Shown: positions 52,173 through 60,134, counted from the stretch's first letter. The stretch: DNA of 64,000 nucleotides from Lachnospiraceae bacterium (GCA_910574965.1 CAJTDB010000006.1:141118-205117), one strand, 5' to 3'. Program-made: numbers and translations. The notes: a model not told the origin generated them from the sequence alone.

Positions 52173-52709
52173 ATGGACAATTATATTACAACTTATTCGG
52201 GGGTGCATTTTACACCGCTGGCGCCAAAGGAGCGTGAGATCAAGATCGAGGATATTGCACATGCTCTGTCTTTGATGGCGCGGGCAAACGGGCATTTTCC
52301 AAAATTTTATTCTGTGGGACAGCATTGTGTGCACTGCTGTGAAGAGGCAGAGGCGAGAGGATATGACAGACGTGTCCGGCTGGCCTGTCTGCTTCATGAT
52401 GCCAGTGAGGCATATCTGGCGGATATTACACGTCCGGTCAAGCAGCATCTGCCGAAGTACCGGGAGATCGAGGAGGTTTTACAAGAGGCGGTTTTCCGAA
52501 AATATCTCGGAGTGCTTTCAGCGGAGGAGCGAGCGCTTTGGCGGGAGTTAGACGATACGCTGCTGTATTACGAATTTGACCATTTTATGGGAGAGAAGCT
52601 GATGGAGTGCCCAGGGGTGCTGAAAAGCAGTCCGGTGTTTGATACAGAGCCGTTTTCAGTGACAGAGAAGCGATATCTGGAATGGTTTGAAAGGCTGAAA
52701 GAAGGATGA
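52173..52709 (+). CDS. HD-domain phosphohydrolase, YfbR-like
   Basis: The 178-residue protein has the HD metal ligands: His in YSVGQHCVHCC, His-Asp in LACLLHDASEAYLADI and a downstream Asp in LDDTLLYYEFD. The pattern is like the 5'-deoxynucleotidase/YfbR and phage-type HD hydrolases. ATG 52173 follows AAGGAGG by eight bases; an earlier GTG at 52167 is too close. The last four bases overlap the radical SAM gene start. The physiological substrate is unknown. Confidence 0.82.
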   Translation: MDNYITTYSGVHFTPLAPKEREIKIEDIAHALSLMARANGHFPKFYSVGQHCVHCCEEAEARGYDRRVRLACLLHDASEAYLADITRPVKQHLPKYREIEEVLQEAVFRKYLGVLSAEERALWRELDDTLLYYEFDHFMGEKLMECPGVLKSSPVFDTEPFSVTEKRYLEWFERLKEG

Positions 52710-53620
52710 AGGGCGGCTGCAGGCTTTGTCCGAGGGAGTGCGGTGTAAATCGGGCAGACGGACAACTGGGATACTGCCGGATGCCTGCAAAACCACATGC
52801 GGCGCGGGCAGCGCTTCATTACTGGGAGGAGCCATGCATATCCGGGAAGGAAGGGTCTGGAACGGTCTTCTTTTCCGGCTGTACCCTTCGGTGTGTTTTC
52901 TGTCAGAACCATATCATCGCAGAAGGGAAAGCAGGGGGAGAGATCAGCCGGGAGCGGCTGACTGAGATTTTTTTGGAACTGCAGGAACAGGGGGCCAATA
53001 ATATCAATCTGGTGACGGCGGGACATTTTCTGCCTTCTGTCTCCTGGGCAATTCGAAGAGCGAAGGAAGCCGGGCTGCAGATTCCGGTCGTATATAATAC
53101 AGGGGGGTATGAGAAGGCGGATGTGCTTAAGAGACTTATGGGGGTCATAGACATCTGGCTTCCGGATTATAAATACAGAAGCAGCAGGCTGGCAGAGCGA
53201 TATTCTCATGCGGCAGATTATCCGAAGCGGGCAGAGGAAGCGCTGGCAGAGATGGTGCGTCAGGCGGGACCGCCGGTATTTGACCGCCGGGGGATGATGC
53301 AAAGGGGGGTGATCGTTCGGCATCTGGTGCTTCCTGGCTGTATATATGACAGCAAAGATGTGCTGGAATATCTCCATGACACTTGGGGAGAGCAGATCTG
53401 GGTCAGCATTATGAGTCAGTATACGCCGCTGCCCCATGTGAGAGCATTTCCGGAACTGAACCGAAAACTGACAGAAGAAGAGTACAAAGAAGTTGTGGAT
53501 TATGCCCGATTCCTTGGCATGAAACAGGTATACATTCAGGAAGGAGCGTGTGTCGGGGAAAGTTTTATCCCGTCCTTTGACGGCTGGGGAGTCCAAAAGC
53601 CGCCGGACAAGGATGCCTGA
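52706..53620 (+). CDS. Radical SAM protein related to pyruvate formate-lyase activating enzymes
   Basis: The 304-residue protein has an N-terminal cysteine cluster (CRLCPRECGVNR, GYCRMP) and then the radical SAM motif FSGCTLRCVFCQNH, which binds a [4Fe-4S] cluster through three cysteines. VYNTGGYEKADVL and DIWLPDYKYRS follow, and the C-terminus has SFIPSFDGWGV. This arrangement matches the PflA-like/AmmeMemoRadiSam-type uncharacterised radical SAM proteins widespread in anaerobes. No glycyl radical enzyme is adjacent. It is translationally coupled to the HD-domain gene. Confidence 0.87.
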   Translation: MKGGCRLCPRECGVNRADGQLGYCRMPAKPHAARAALHYWEEPCISGKEGSGTVFFSGCTLRCVFCQNHIIAEGKAGGEISRERLTEIFLELQEQGANNINLVTAGHFLPSVSWAIRRAKEAGLQIPVVYNTGGYEKADVLKRLMGVIDIWLPDYKYRSSRLAERYSHAADYPKRAEEALAEMVRQAGPPVFDRRGMMQRGVIVRHLVLPGCIYDSKDVLEYLHDTWGEQIWVSIMSQYTPLPHVRAFPELNRKLTEEEYKEVVDYARFLGMKQVYIQEGACVGESFIPSFDGWGVQKPPDKDA

Positions 53621-53698
53621 TCGTCTGACTGCTTCCCCTCAAGCACAGGGACCCTGGTCAAACAATCAGGCAGAATGTTAAGTGTACATTATGTAATC

Positions 53699-54220
53699 TT
53701 ACAGTTCCAGAATCTTTCCCTTCGCCGAATCGTACCGACAGTATTTTCCGTGTTCGGAAATAAAGGGCATATAAGTATCTTCCCGGTTGTCCTTAATGTA
53801 GACGATACCGGTGGAGATCATTTCCACCAGGGAGAAACGCTCGCTTAAGCTGGAGATCCACTGATAGGTTTTCTCTCTGGAAGAGGAGGCCATAATCAGA
53901 TTATATCCGCCTTCACATGATTCCAGCTGGAAATATACTTTCTCTGCCTTTTTGGGATCTGCGAACACCTGGCTGAAAATGTAGGAGGAGAAATTCTTTT
54001 TGACAAATGCCTGGAAAGACTTTTTGTCATAGACAACCTTGGAGACCGCATCTGTGATCTTGTCCCCGCGGTCGATCCGGGTCTTTAAAATCTTCAGAAC
54101 ATCAATGGTCCAGTTGATGAAAGAGATGCTGCTGTATTCCATGGATTCCAGAAGATTGCTGATCAGCTCCTTGCTGAGTGTGTCAGAACGCTTTGCTTCT
54201 TCAAATAGTTGGTTTTTCAT
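53699..54220 (-). CDS. Conserved-looking protein of unknown function
   Basis: The 173-residue protein is not recognised. It is soluble, mixed alpha/beta, with a helical N-terminal half (LISNLLESMEYSSISFINW) and a beta-rich C-terminal part (EKVYFQLESCEGGYNLIMAS, GIVYIKDN). AAGGAG is about ten bases before the start, and a good minus-strand promoter lies 30 bases further upstream, which supports it as a real single-gene unit. Codon use resembles its neighbours. Confidence 0.7.
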   Translation of the reverse strand: MKNQLFEEAKRSDTLSKELISNLLESMEYSSISFINWTIDVLKILKTRIDRGDKITDAVSKVVYDKKSFQAFVKKNFSSYIFSQVFADPKKAEKVYFQLESCEGGYNLIMASSSREKTYQWISSLSERFSLVEMISTGIVYIKDNREDTYMPFISEHGKYCRYDSAKGKILEL

Positions 54221-54249
54221 AACGGTTCGTCTCCTTGTTATTATATTTC

Positions 54250-54278
54250 ATTATAAATCTGTTTTGCGGAAAAAACAA
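54250..54278 (-). promoter_or_regulatory. Sigma-A promoter for the 53699-54220 gene
   Basis: On the minus strand TTGTTT (54273-54278) and TATAAT (54250-54255) are 17 bases apart. Confidence 0.8.
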
Positions 54279-54308
54279 GGTCTAACCCAAAAGGCTTTGA
54301 ATTTCTTT

Positions 54309-54345
54309 TTGCCATTTTACATAAAATATGTTACACTGATATACG
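54309..54345 (+). promoter_or_regulatory. Probable promoter for galE
   Basis: TTGCCA (54309-54314) and TACACT (54332-54337) are spaced by 17 bases; an overlapping pair TTTACA (54316-54321) and TATACG (54340-54345) with 18 bases is also possible. Confidence 0.6.
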
Positions 54346-54416
54346 AATAGCAGTCCATATGCAGTTTTGTGTCTGGGGAGCTGTAAATTAAGAAACGGAT
54401 GAGAGGAATGAAGAGC

Positions 54417-55439
54417 ATGAAAATCTTGGTAACAGGCGGTGCCGGGTATATCGGAAGCCATACATGTGTAGAACTTCTGAATGAAGGCTACGATGTCGTT
54501 GTTGTGGACAATCTTTACAACGCAAGCAAAAAAGCGCTGGACCGGGTACAGGAGATTACGGGAAAGACCCTGACGTTTTATGAGGCGGATCTTTTAGATC
54601 AGCCGAAAATCAATGAGATCTTTGCAGCAGAAAAGCCGGAGGCGGTAATCCACTTTGCAGGTTATAAAGCAGTGGGAGAATCCGTTGTAAAACCGATAGA
54701 ATACTATTACAACAACATGGCAGGAACGCTGCTTCTCTGCGATACGATGCGCAAAAACGGGGTCAAAAATATCATCTTCAGTTCCTCGGCTACGGTATAC
54801 GGAGATCCTTTGGAGATTCCGATCACGGAGAACTGTCCGAAACAGTCACCGACGAATCCCTATGGACAGACCAAGACCATGTTGGAGCAGGTATTAATGG
54901 ATATTCAGAAGTCCGATCCGGACTGGAATGTGATCCTGCTTCGTTATTTTAATCCCATTGGAGCACACAAATCCGGGAAGATCGGAGAGGATCCGAAGGG
55001 GATTCCCAATAACCTTTTGCCGTATGTGGCACAGGTAGCCATCGGCAAACTGAAATGTGTCGGCGTGTTCGGCAACGATTACAATACACCGGACGGAACT
55101 GGTGTTCGGGATTATATTCACGTAGTAGATCTGGCAAGAGGCCATGTAAAGGCGCTGGAGAAGTTCAGAGAAGAAAAAGGCGTCCGGATCTACAACCTGG
55201 GTACCGGACACGGATACAGTGTTCTTCAGGTCGTTTCGGCCTTTGGCAAAGCCTGCGGCAAGGAGCTTCCCTATGAGATCAAGCCCCGCCGTGCAGGAGA
55301 TATCGCAACTTGCTACTGCAATCCTTCCAAAGCAAAAGAGGAGCTTGGCTGGGAGGCGGAGTACGGCATTGAGGAGATGTGCGCAGATTCCTGGAGATGG
55401 CAGTCCCAGAATCCCAATGGCTACAATGATCCAGAATAA
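54417..55439 (+). CDS. galE: UDP-glucose 4-epimerase
   Basis: The 340-residue short-chain dehydrogenase-type enzyme interconverts UDP-glucose and UDP-galactose. The NAD motif is VTGGAGYIGSHT, the Ser-Tyr-Lys catalytic set lies in SSSATVYG and NPYGQTK, and RYFNPIGAH and TGVRDYIHVVDLA are GalE signatures. The start at 54417 gives the standard N-terminus MKILVTGG with AGAGGA nine bases upstream; in-frame ATGs at 54399 and 54408 are alternatives. Confidence 0.96.
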   Translation: MKILVTGGAGYIGSHTCVELLNEGYDVVVVDNLYNASKKALDRVQEITGKTLTFYEADLLDQPKINEIFAAEKPEAVIHFAGYKAVGESVVKPIEYYYNNMAGTLLLCDTMRKNGVKNIIFSSSATVYGDPLEIPITENCPKQSPTNPYGQTKTMLEQVLMDIQKSDPDWNVILLRYFNPIGAHKSGKIGEDPKGIPNNLLPYVAQVAIGKLKCVGVFGNDYNTPDGTGVRDYIHVVDLARGHVKALEKFREEKGVRIYNLGTGHGYSVLQVVSAFGKACGKELPYEIKPRRAGDIATCYCNPSKAKEELGWEAEYGIEEMCADSWRWQSQNPNGYNDPE

Positions 55440-55458
55440 ATGATCAGTGAGGGAAGAG

Positions 55459-55785
55459 ATGAAGATTGTATTGGTGAGTTATTCCGGAACTTCCGCGAGT
55501 ATCCTGAAGGATCGGATGTCTGCCTGGGCACATGCCAATCTTGTAGATGCAGAGATTATCATATCCTCTCTTTCAGGGCTGAATGAAGGAAAAGAAGATG
55601 CAGACATTATTCTTGTAGGTCCCCAGGTCCGCTGTGCGTTAGCCAGCGTAAGAGAGCTGGTACCGGAGACGATTCCGGTTCTGGCTGTAGACACCAGGGA
55701 CTTTGGTATGGCAAAAGGAGACCGGGTCATGCAGGAAGCGCTGGCTGAGATCCGGCGTTATAAAGAGCAGCTCAAAATACAATGA
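55459..55785 (+). CDS. PTS IIB-like (lactose/cellobiose type) protein without the active-site cysteine
   Basis: The 108-residue protein has the lactose/cellobiose IIB fold: a first strand and loop MKIVLVSYSGTSASILKDRM, then DIILVGPQVRCALASV and VLAVDTRDFGMAKGDRVMQEAL. In IIB enzymes the first loop reads CaaGMSTS and the Cys carries the phosphate; here the aligned residue is Ser7. It is therefore unlikely to act as an ordinary phosphocarrier and may be regulatory or use a different chemistry. No IIA or IIC gene is adjacent; galE is 19 bases upstream. GTG 55447 is an alternative start. Confidence 0.75.
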   Translation: MKIVLVSYSGTSASILKDRMSAWAHANLVDAEIIISSLSGLNEGKEDADIILVGPQVRCALASVRELVPETIPVLAVDTRDFGMAKGDRVMQEALAEIRRYKEQLKIQ

Positions 55786-55796
55786 GTGTTATGAAT

Positions 55797-55850
55797 AAGA
55801 AAGGTGTCGGAAAATGCAGGCGGTTCTGCGTTTCCCGGCACCTTCTTCTG
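55797..55850 (+). terminator. Probable terminator after the IIB-like gene
   Basis: AAGGTGTCGGGAAA-like left arm pairs with TTTCCCGGCACCTT on the right around an inner GCAG/CTGC stem; the tail is only pyrimidine-rich (CTTCTTCT), so termination may be partial. Confidence 0.6.
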
Positions 55851-55959
55851 CATGGCAAAAAATTTTCCTGTCAGGATGAACCCTTTTCGGTGCCATGAAC
55901 ATATAGGAGTGAAGGGCAGTCCCCTTTAGAACAGACGTCTGAAACTGGAGGATAACAAC

Positions 55960-56493
55960 ATGAGCCATGAGGAGCTGGAAGAATGCATCCAAACAAACGG
56001 AAAAGAAATATATTCGTTTTGCTGTCATCTAACTCGGAGCCGGCAGGAGGCAGACGACTTGTATCAGGATACGTTCCTGAAAATGGTAGAGCTTGGGAAC
56101 AGACTGAACGTAGAACAGAATCCCAAATCATATCTTTTGTCGGTTGCCGTTAATCAGTGGAAAAACCGCCGGAGGAAATTTGCCTGGCGACAGCGGATTA
56201 CTGGACCGGTTCTGTCTATGGAGGATACCGAGCTGGAGCTGCCGTCAGGCAGTCCTTTGCTGGAAGAGCAGATCATTTCCAGGGAAGAACAAATACTGGT
56301 TCGAAAAGCAGTGAAACATCTGCCGGACCGGTATCGGCTGCCGGTGCTTCTTTTCTATATGGAAGAATTAAAGATTTCCGAGATCGCAGAAGTGCTCGGT
56401 ATTCCGGAAGGAACGGTAAAGAGCAGGCTGTTCAAGGCAAAGAAAATGTTGAGAAAAGAATTGGAGGTTGTTTTAAATGAAACGGAATCTTGA
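55960..56493 (+). CDS. ECF-type RNA polymerase sigma factor
   Basis: The 177-residue sigma factor has region 2 (SRQEADDLYQDTFLKMVELG and the following NPKSYLLSVAVNQWKN) and region 4 (LPDRYRLPVLLFYMEELK, SEIAEVLGIPEGTVKSRLFK), the second being the -35-binding helix-turn-helix. CTGGAGGATAACAAC precedes the ATG. The next gene, a single-pass membrane protein, overlaps its end by 17 bases, the classic sigma/anti-sigma arrangement. Confidence 0.92.
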   Translation: MSHEELEECIQTNGKEIYSFCCHLTRSRQEADDLYQDTFLKMVELGNRLNVEQNPKSYLLSVAVNQWKNRRRKFAWRQRITGPVLSMEDTELELPSGSPLLEEQIISREEQILVRKAVKHLPDRYRLPVLLFYMEELKISEIAEVLGIPEGTVKSRLFKAKKMLRKELEVVLNETES

Positions 56494-57667
56494 CCACCTT
56501 TTAAAACAGGCCCTTTCCCCTTCGGAAGAACCAAAAGCACAGCTTAACCGAAAAATATTAGTTCAGGTAGAGGAGATGGCAAATATGAAGAAGAAAAGAA
56601 AAAAGAGAGTTTCTGTGGCAGTGCTGGCTGCCGCCGCTACATTGGCCGCCGGTTCAATCGCAGTGGTAGCAGCAGCGAGATATCTGACTCCCGGACAGAT
56701 GGCAGAACGCTCAGAAGATTTGAAGCTGGCAGAAGCCTTTGAGAGTGAAGATGCAGTGCTTGTCAACGAGGCACAGGAATATGCAGGTTTCCGGGTGACA
56801 CTTTTAGGTGCCGTATCCGGAAAGAATATCAGCAAATATCTGGCCGAAGACCAGCAGGGGCAGTTGAAGGATGACCGGTTCTATGCAGCAGTTGCCATTG
56901 AACATGCAGACGGCACTCCTATGCCGGATACAAGTGATGACGCATATGGGGAAGAATCCTTTTATGTATCTCCCTATATAAAAGGTCTTGAACCGTGGAA
57001 TTATGGCATTATGAACATGGGCGGCGGCTACAGCGAATTTGTACAGGATGGAATACAGTACCGTATGCTGGATATGGAAAATATATCTATTTTTGCAGAT
57101 CGGGGACTTTATATCGGTGTCAGCTCCGGGACGTTTTACGATGCGGAAGCCTATGTGTTCAGTCAGGAAACCGGAGAGATCACAAGAAATGAGGCGTATG
57201 AGAAAGTAAATGCTCTGTTTACCCTTCCCTTGGATCCGGCCAAAGGAGATCCAGAGGCTGCAGAAGCGTTCCTTGCATCTATGGAAGAAGAGAACACCAG
57301 TTCGGATATTCCAGAAACAAATGAACAGGCCCTTGAAGTGGAAGCATGGATGGAAAAGTTTACGGATGAACTGGCGGAAGGCAAAATCAAGGAAGATGCA
57401 GAGAGAATTGAATCTACGGTACAGACTTGCACACCGAAAAAAGAAGGAGGGAAAGAGGTAGTCTCTTATGCTTATGATCTGGGTGATCATGGTGGCGGAA
57501 GCGGGATTATTTTCCTGGATGATGTCTTCCCGGAGCGTAATCCAGGTACTTCAGCCGTAAATGGCTATCATTTCTCAGACAATGAACTGGACGGACTGAA
57601 AATCGAAGTAATTACCCTGAATGAAGACGGTACCGTTACTTTCGCTGTTTACCAGCCCAAATTATAA
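56477..57667 (+). CDS. Membrane-anchored probable anti-sigma partner of the ECF factor
   Basis: The 396-residue protein has a cytoplasmic N-terminus of about 43 residues, a single transmembrane helix at about 45-68, and a large extracytoplasmic domain rich in acidic residues and beta-prone sequence. The shape and the 17-base overlap with the sigma gene indicate an anti-sigma factor of the clostridial DUF4179-like kind, though the family assignment is only by general resemblance. No zinc-binding HxxxCxxC motif is visible in the cytoplasmic part. The extracytoplasmic domain is probably the sensor; the signal is unknown. Confidence 0.72.
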   Translation: MKRNLDHLLKQALSPSEEPKAQLNRKILVQVEEMANMKKKRKKRVSVAVLAAAATLAAGSIAVVAAARYLTPGQMAERSEDLKLAEAFESEDAVLVNEAQEYAGFRVTLLGAVSGKNISKYLAEDQQGQLKDDRFYAAVAIEHADGTPMPDTSDDAYGEESFYVSPYIKGLEPWNYGIMNMGGGYSEFVQDGIQYRMLDMENISIFADRGLYIGVSSGTFYDAEAYVFSQETGEITRNEAYEKVNALFTLPLDPAKGDPEAAEAFLASMEEENTSSDIPETNEQALEVEAWMEKFTDELAEGKIKEDAERIESTVQTCTPKKEGGKEVVSYAYDLGDHGGGSGIIFLDDVFPERNPGTSAVNGYHFSDNELDGLKIEVITLNEDGTVTFAVYQPKL

Positions 57668-57726
57668 AGTTTTTCCAGATACAGCAGACCGGCATCCGGC
57701 GGATCGGACAGAGACGGGAATCCGGC

Positions 57727-57780
57727 AAAAAGGAGCAGTGAAGCGCCGCCAAATACAGGCACGCTTTGCTGCTCCTCCAT
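57727..57780. terminator. Bidirectional terminator between the anti-sigma and ABC-F genes
   Basis: AGGAGCAG (57731-57738) pairs with CTGCTCCT (57769-57776), extended by AAGCG/CGCTT. AAAA on the left gives a T tract for the minus-strand ABC-F gene; the plus-strand tail ATTTTCC is weaker. Confidence 0.82.
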
Positions 57781-57802
57781 TTTCCTTTTCAATGATTTGT
57801 CT

Positions 57803-59443
57803 TTAGTTGTCGTCCTCCGCAAACTGATTGCTGGTATAAACCGTCCGCTTTCTGGCCATCTCGTCGCTTTCCAGGTATTCGTCGTAAGTGGTGATCTTAT
57901 CGATCATCCCTCCATTGGGCAGGATCTCAATGATCCGGTTGGCTGTCGTCTGTACGATCTGATGGTCACGGGACGAGAACAGAAGCACTCCCGGAAACTT
58001 AATCATACCGTTATTCAGAGCAGTGATGGATTCCATATCCAGATGGTCTGTAGGCTCGTCGAGGATCAGTACATTCGCACCGGAAATCATCAGTTTGCTG
58101 AGCATACAGCGTACCTTTTCTCCTCCGGACAGGACGCGTACCTTCTTCACTCCGTCTTCTCCGGCAAAAAGCATTCTTCCCAGGAAGCCCCGGACATAGG
58201 TCACATCTTTGATTTCCGAATACTGCGTCAGCCAGTCCACAATGATATCGTCATTGTCAAATTCCTTTGTATTGTCTTTTGGGAAATAAGACTGGGAGGT
58301 CGTTACACCCCATTTATAATTGCCCTCATCCGGCTCCATCTCGCCGGACAGAATCTTAAACAGCGTTGTCTTTGCAAATTCATTGCTGCCTACAAACGCG
58401 ACTTTGTCATCGTGTCCAAGGATAAAGGAAATGTTGTCCAACACCTTTACGCCGTCGATGGTCTTGGAGATTCCTTCCACGGTCAGCACTTCATTGCCGA
58501 TTTCCCGGTTGGGACGAAAATCAATATAAGGATATTTCCGGCTGGAAGGACGGATCTCGTCCAATTGGATCTTTTCCAGTGCCTTCTTACGGGAAGTTGC
58601 CTGCTTGGATTTGGAAGCATTGGCGGAGAAACGGGAGATGAACTCCTGCAGCTCCTTGATCTTCTCTTCCTTTTTCTTGTTTGCTTCTTTCATCTGACGG
58701 ATCATTAACTGGCTGGATTCGTACCAGAAATCATAATTGCCCGCGTAAAGCTGAATCTTTCCATAATCAATATCCGCAATGTGCGTACATACTTTGTTTA
58801 AAAAATAACGATCGTGAGACACTACGATAACCGTATTGTCAAAATTAATCAGAAATTCCTCCAGCCATGCGATGGCGTCCAGATCCAGGTGGTTGGTCGG
58901 CTCGTCCAAAAGCAGGATGTCCGGATTGCCGAACAGCGCCTGTGCCAGCAGAATCTTCACCTTTTGTGCACCGGTCAGCTCCTTCATGAGCACATAGTGA
59001 AATTCCGTATCGATGCCAAGACCGTTTAACAAAGTGGAAGCATCGGACTCTGCTTCCCAGCCGTCCATATCCGCAAATTCTGCCTCCAGTTCGCTGGCCC
59101 GGATGCCGTCGTCATCTGTAAAATCCTCTTTGGCATAGATGGCGTCTTTTTCCTTCATGATCTCATAAAGCCTTGCATTTCCCATAATGACCGTGTCCAT
59201 GACCGGATATTCATCGTACTGAAAATGGTCCTGTTTCAGAAAAGAGAGACGCTGGCCTGGGGTAATGACAATTTCGCCGTTGGTAGAATCCAGCTCTTTG
59301 GACAAAATCTTCAAAAACGTAGATTTGCCGGCACCGTTGGCGCCGATCAGTCCATAGCAGTTTCCTTCCGTGAATTTTATATTCACATCTTCGAAAAGGG
59401 CTTTCTTGCCCAGACGGAGTGTTACATTATTTGCACTAATCAT
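57803..59443 (-). CDS. ABC-F family ATPase (YbiT/EttA-like translation factor)
   Basis: The 546-residue protein has two ABC ATPase domains and no membrane segment. Walker A motifs are GLIGANGAGKSTFLKI and an altered FVGSNEFAKTTLFKI in domain 2. Signature and Walker B regions are LTGAQKVKILLAQAL, DILLLDEPTNHLDLD, LSGGEKVRCMLSKLM and VLILDEPTDHLDME. A charged linker of about 80 residues lies between the domains. The second P-loop, GSNEFAKTT, lacks the usual GxxGxGK form, as in the YbiT subgroup. ABC-F proteins act on ribosomes, some giving antibiotic tolerance. The start at 59443 follows AGAAAGG by nine bases; upstream in-frame codons belong to hairpin array 3. Confidence 0.9.
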   Translation of the reverse strand: MISANNVTLRLGKKALFEDVNIKFTEGNCYGLIGANGAGKSTFLKILSKELDSTNGEIVITPGQRLSFLKQDHFQYDEYPVMDTVIMGNARLYEIMKEKDAIYAKEDFTDDDGIRASELEAEFADMDGWEAESDASTLLNGLGIDTEFHYVLMKELTGAQKVKILLAQALFGNPDILLLDEPTNHLDLDAIAWLEEFLINFDNTVIVVSHDRYFLNKVCTHIADIDYGKIQLYAGNYDFWYESSQLMIRQMKEANKKKEEKIKELQEFISRFSANASKSKQATSRKKALEKIQLDEIRPSSRKYPYIDFRPNREIGNEVLTVEGISKTIDGVKVLDNISFILGHDDKVAFVGSNEFAKTTLFKILSGEMEPDEGNYKWGVTTSQSYFPKDNTKEFDNDDIIVDWLTQYSEIKDVTYVRGFLGRMLFAGEDGVKKVRVLSGGEKVRCMLSKLMISGANVLILDEPTDHLDMESITALNNGMIKFPGVLLFSSRDHQIVQTTANRIIEILPNGGMIDKITTYDEYLESDEMARKRTVYTSNQFAEDDN

Positions 59444-59466
59444 ATGCTGAAACCTTTCTTTATTGA

Positions 59467-60010
59467 AGTTCCGTAACTGCCCAACCAATTCCCGGTTGGA
59501 AGAGAGAGTTTCTGAGCGAAAAACATGCACAGAAACTCTCTCTTGGAATTGTCTGGGCAGTTACTGATAATTGGAGTTCCGTAACTGCCCAACCAATTCC
59601 CGGTTGGAAGAGAGAGTTTCTGAGCGAAAAACGTGCACAGAAACTCTCTCTTGGAATTGTCTGGGCAGTTACTGATAATTGGAGTTCCGTAACTGCCCAA
59701 CCAATTCCCGGTTGGAAGAGAGAGTTTCTGAGCGAAAAACATGCACAGAAACTCTCTCTTGGAATTGCCTGGGCAGTTACTGATAATTGGAGTTCCGTAA
59801 CTGCCCAGTCAATTCCTGGCTGGAAGAGAGAGTTTCTGAGCGAAAAACATGCACAGAAACTCTCTCTTGGAATTGCCTGGGCAGGCACTGATTATTGGAG
59901 TTCCGTGCCTGCCCTGTCAATTCCTGGTTGGGAGAGAAAACTTCTGAGCAAAAAACATGTACAGAAGTTCTCTTGGAATTGTCTGGGCAGTTACTGATAA
60001 TTGGAGTTCC
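59467..60010 (-). repeat. Hairpin array 3: five tandem units of 108/106 bp in the ABC-F leader
   Basis: Unit starts (AGTTCC on the plus strand) are at 59467, 59575, 59683, 59791 and 59899, with a last tag at 60005-60010. Read on the minus strand each hairpin is followed by GGAACT, and the final tag leads through TTCAATAAAGAAAGG to the ABC-F start. The inner stem AGAGAGAGTTTCTG/CAGAAACTCTCTCT has 14 perfect pairs in units 1-4. The outer stem is GTAACTGCCC/GGGCAGTTAC. Unit 5 and the unit 4-5 junction are diverged but keep pairing. The whole 59444-60178 interval holds this array plus the divergent ABC-F and glgA promoters. Confidence 0.93.
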
Positions 60011-60039
60011 TATATGGCTGCTTCTGTTTATCATGTTAT

Positions 60040-60067
60040 ATTGTAACGGATAATTTCTTTTTTGCAA
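60040..60067 (-). promoter_or_regulatory. Possible promoter for the ABC-F gene
   Basis: On the minus strand TTGCAA (60062-60067) and TACAAT (60040-60045) are 16 bases apart. It would give a leader of nearly 600 bases carrying all five hairpins. Confidence 0.5.
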
Positions 60068-60105
60068 GTATTTTTACAATTTTTGTGATTTTCATAAAAT
60101 TATGC

Positions 60106-60134
60106 TTTAGAAATGAGGAAGATTGTGGTATGAT
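60106..60134 (+). promoter_or_regulatory. Probable promoter for glgA
   Basis: TTTAGA (60106-60111) and TATGAT (60129-60134) are 17 bases apart, 45 bases before the glgA start. Confidence 0.7.

Noticed and set aside
53614..53672. TGCCTGAT/ATCAGGCA inverted repeat after the radical SAM gene as a terminator
   Set aside because: The arms are 43 bases apart and no T tract follows; support is too weak for a feature.
57797..58708. 303-codon plus-strand open frame within the ABC-F gene
   Set aside because: It is the complement of a strongly conserved ABC-F coding region; its apparent hydrophobic character comes from the reverse complement of Lys/Glu-rich codons.
59460..59888. Minus-strand open frames of 36-residue repeats across hairpin array 3
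   Set aside because: They stay open only because the 108-bp period is divisible by three. The other two arrays have 100- and 103-bp periods, which break any frame, and no ribosome binding site or plausible protein family is seen.
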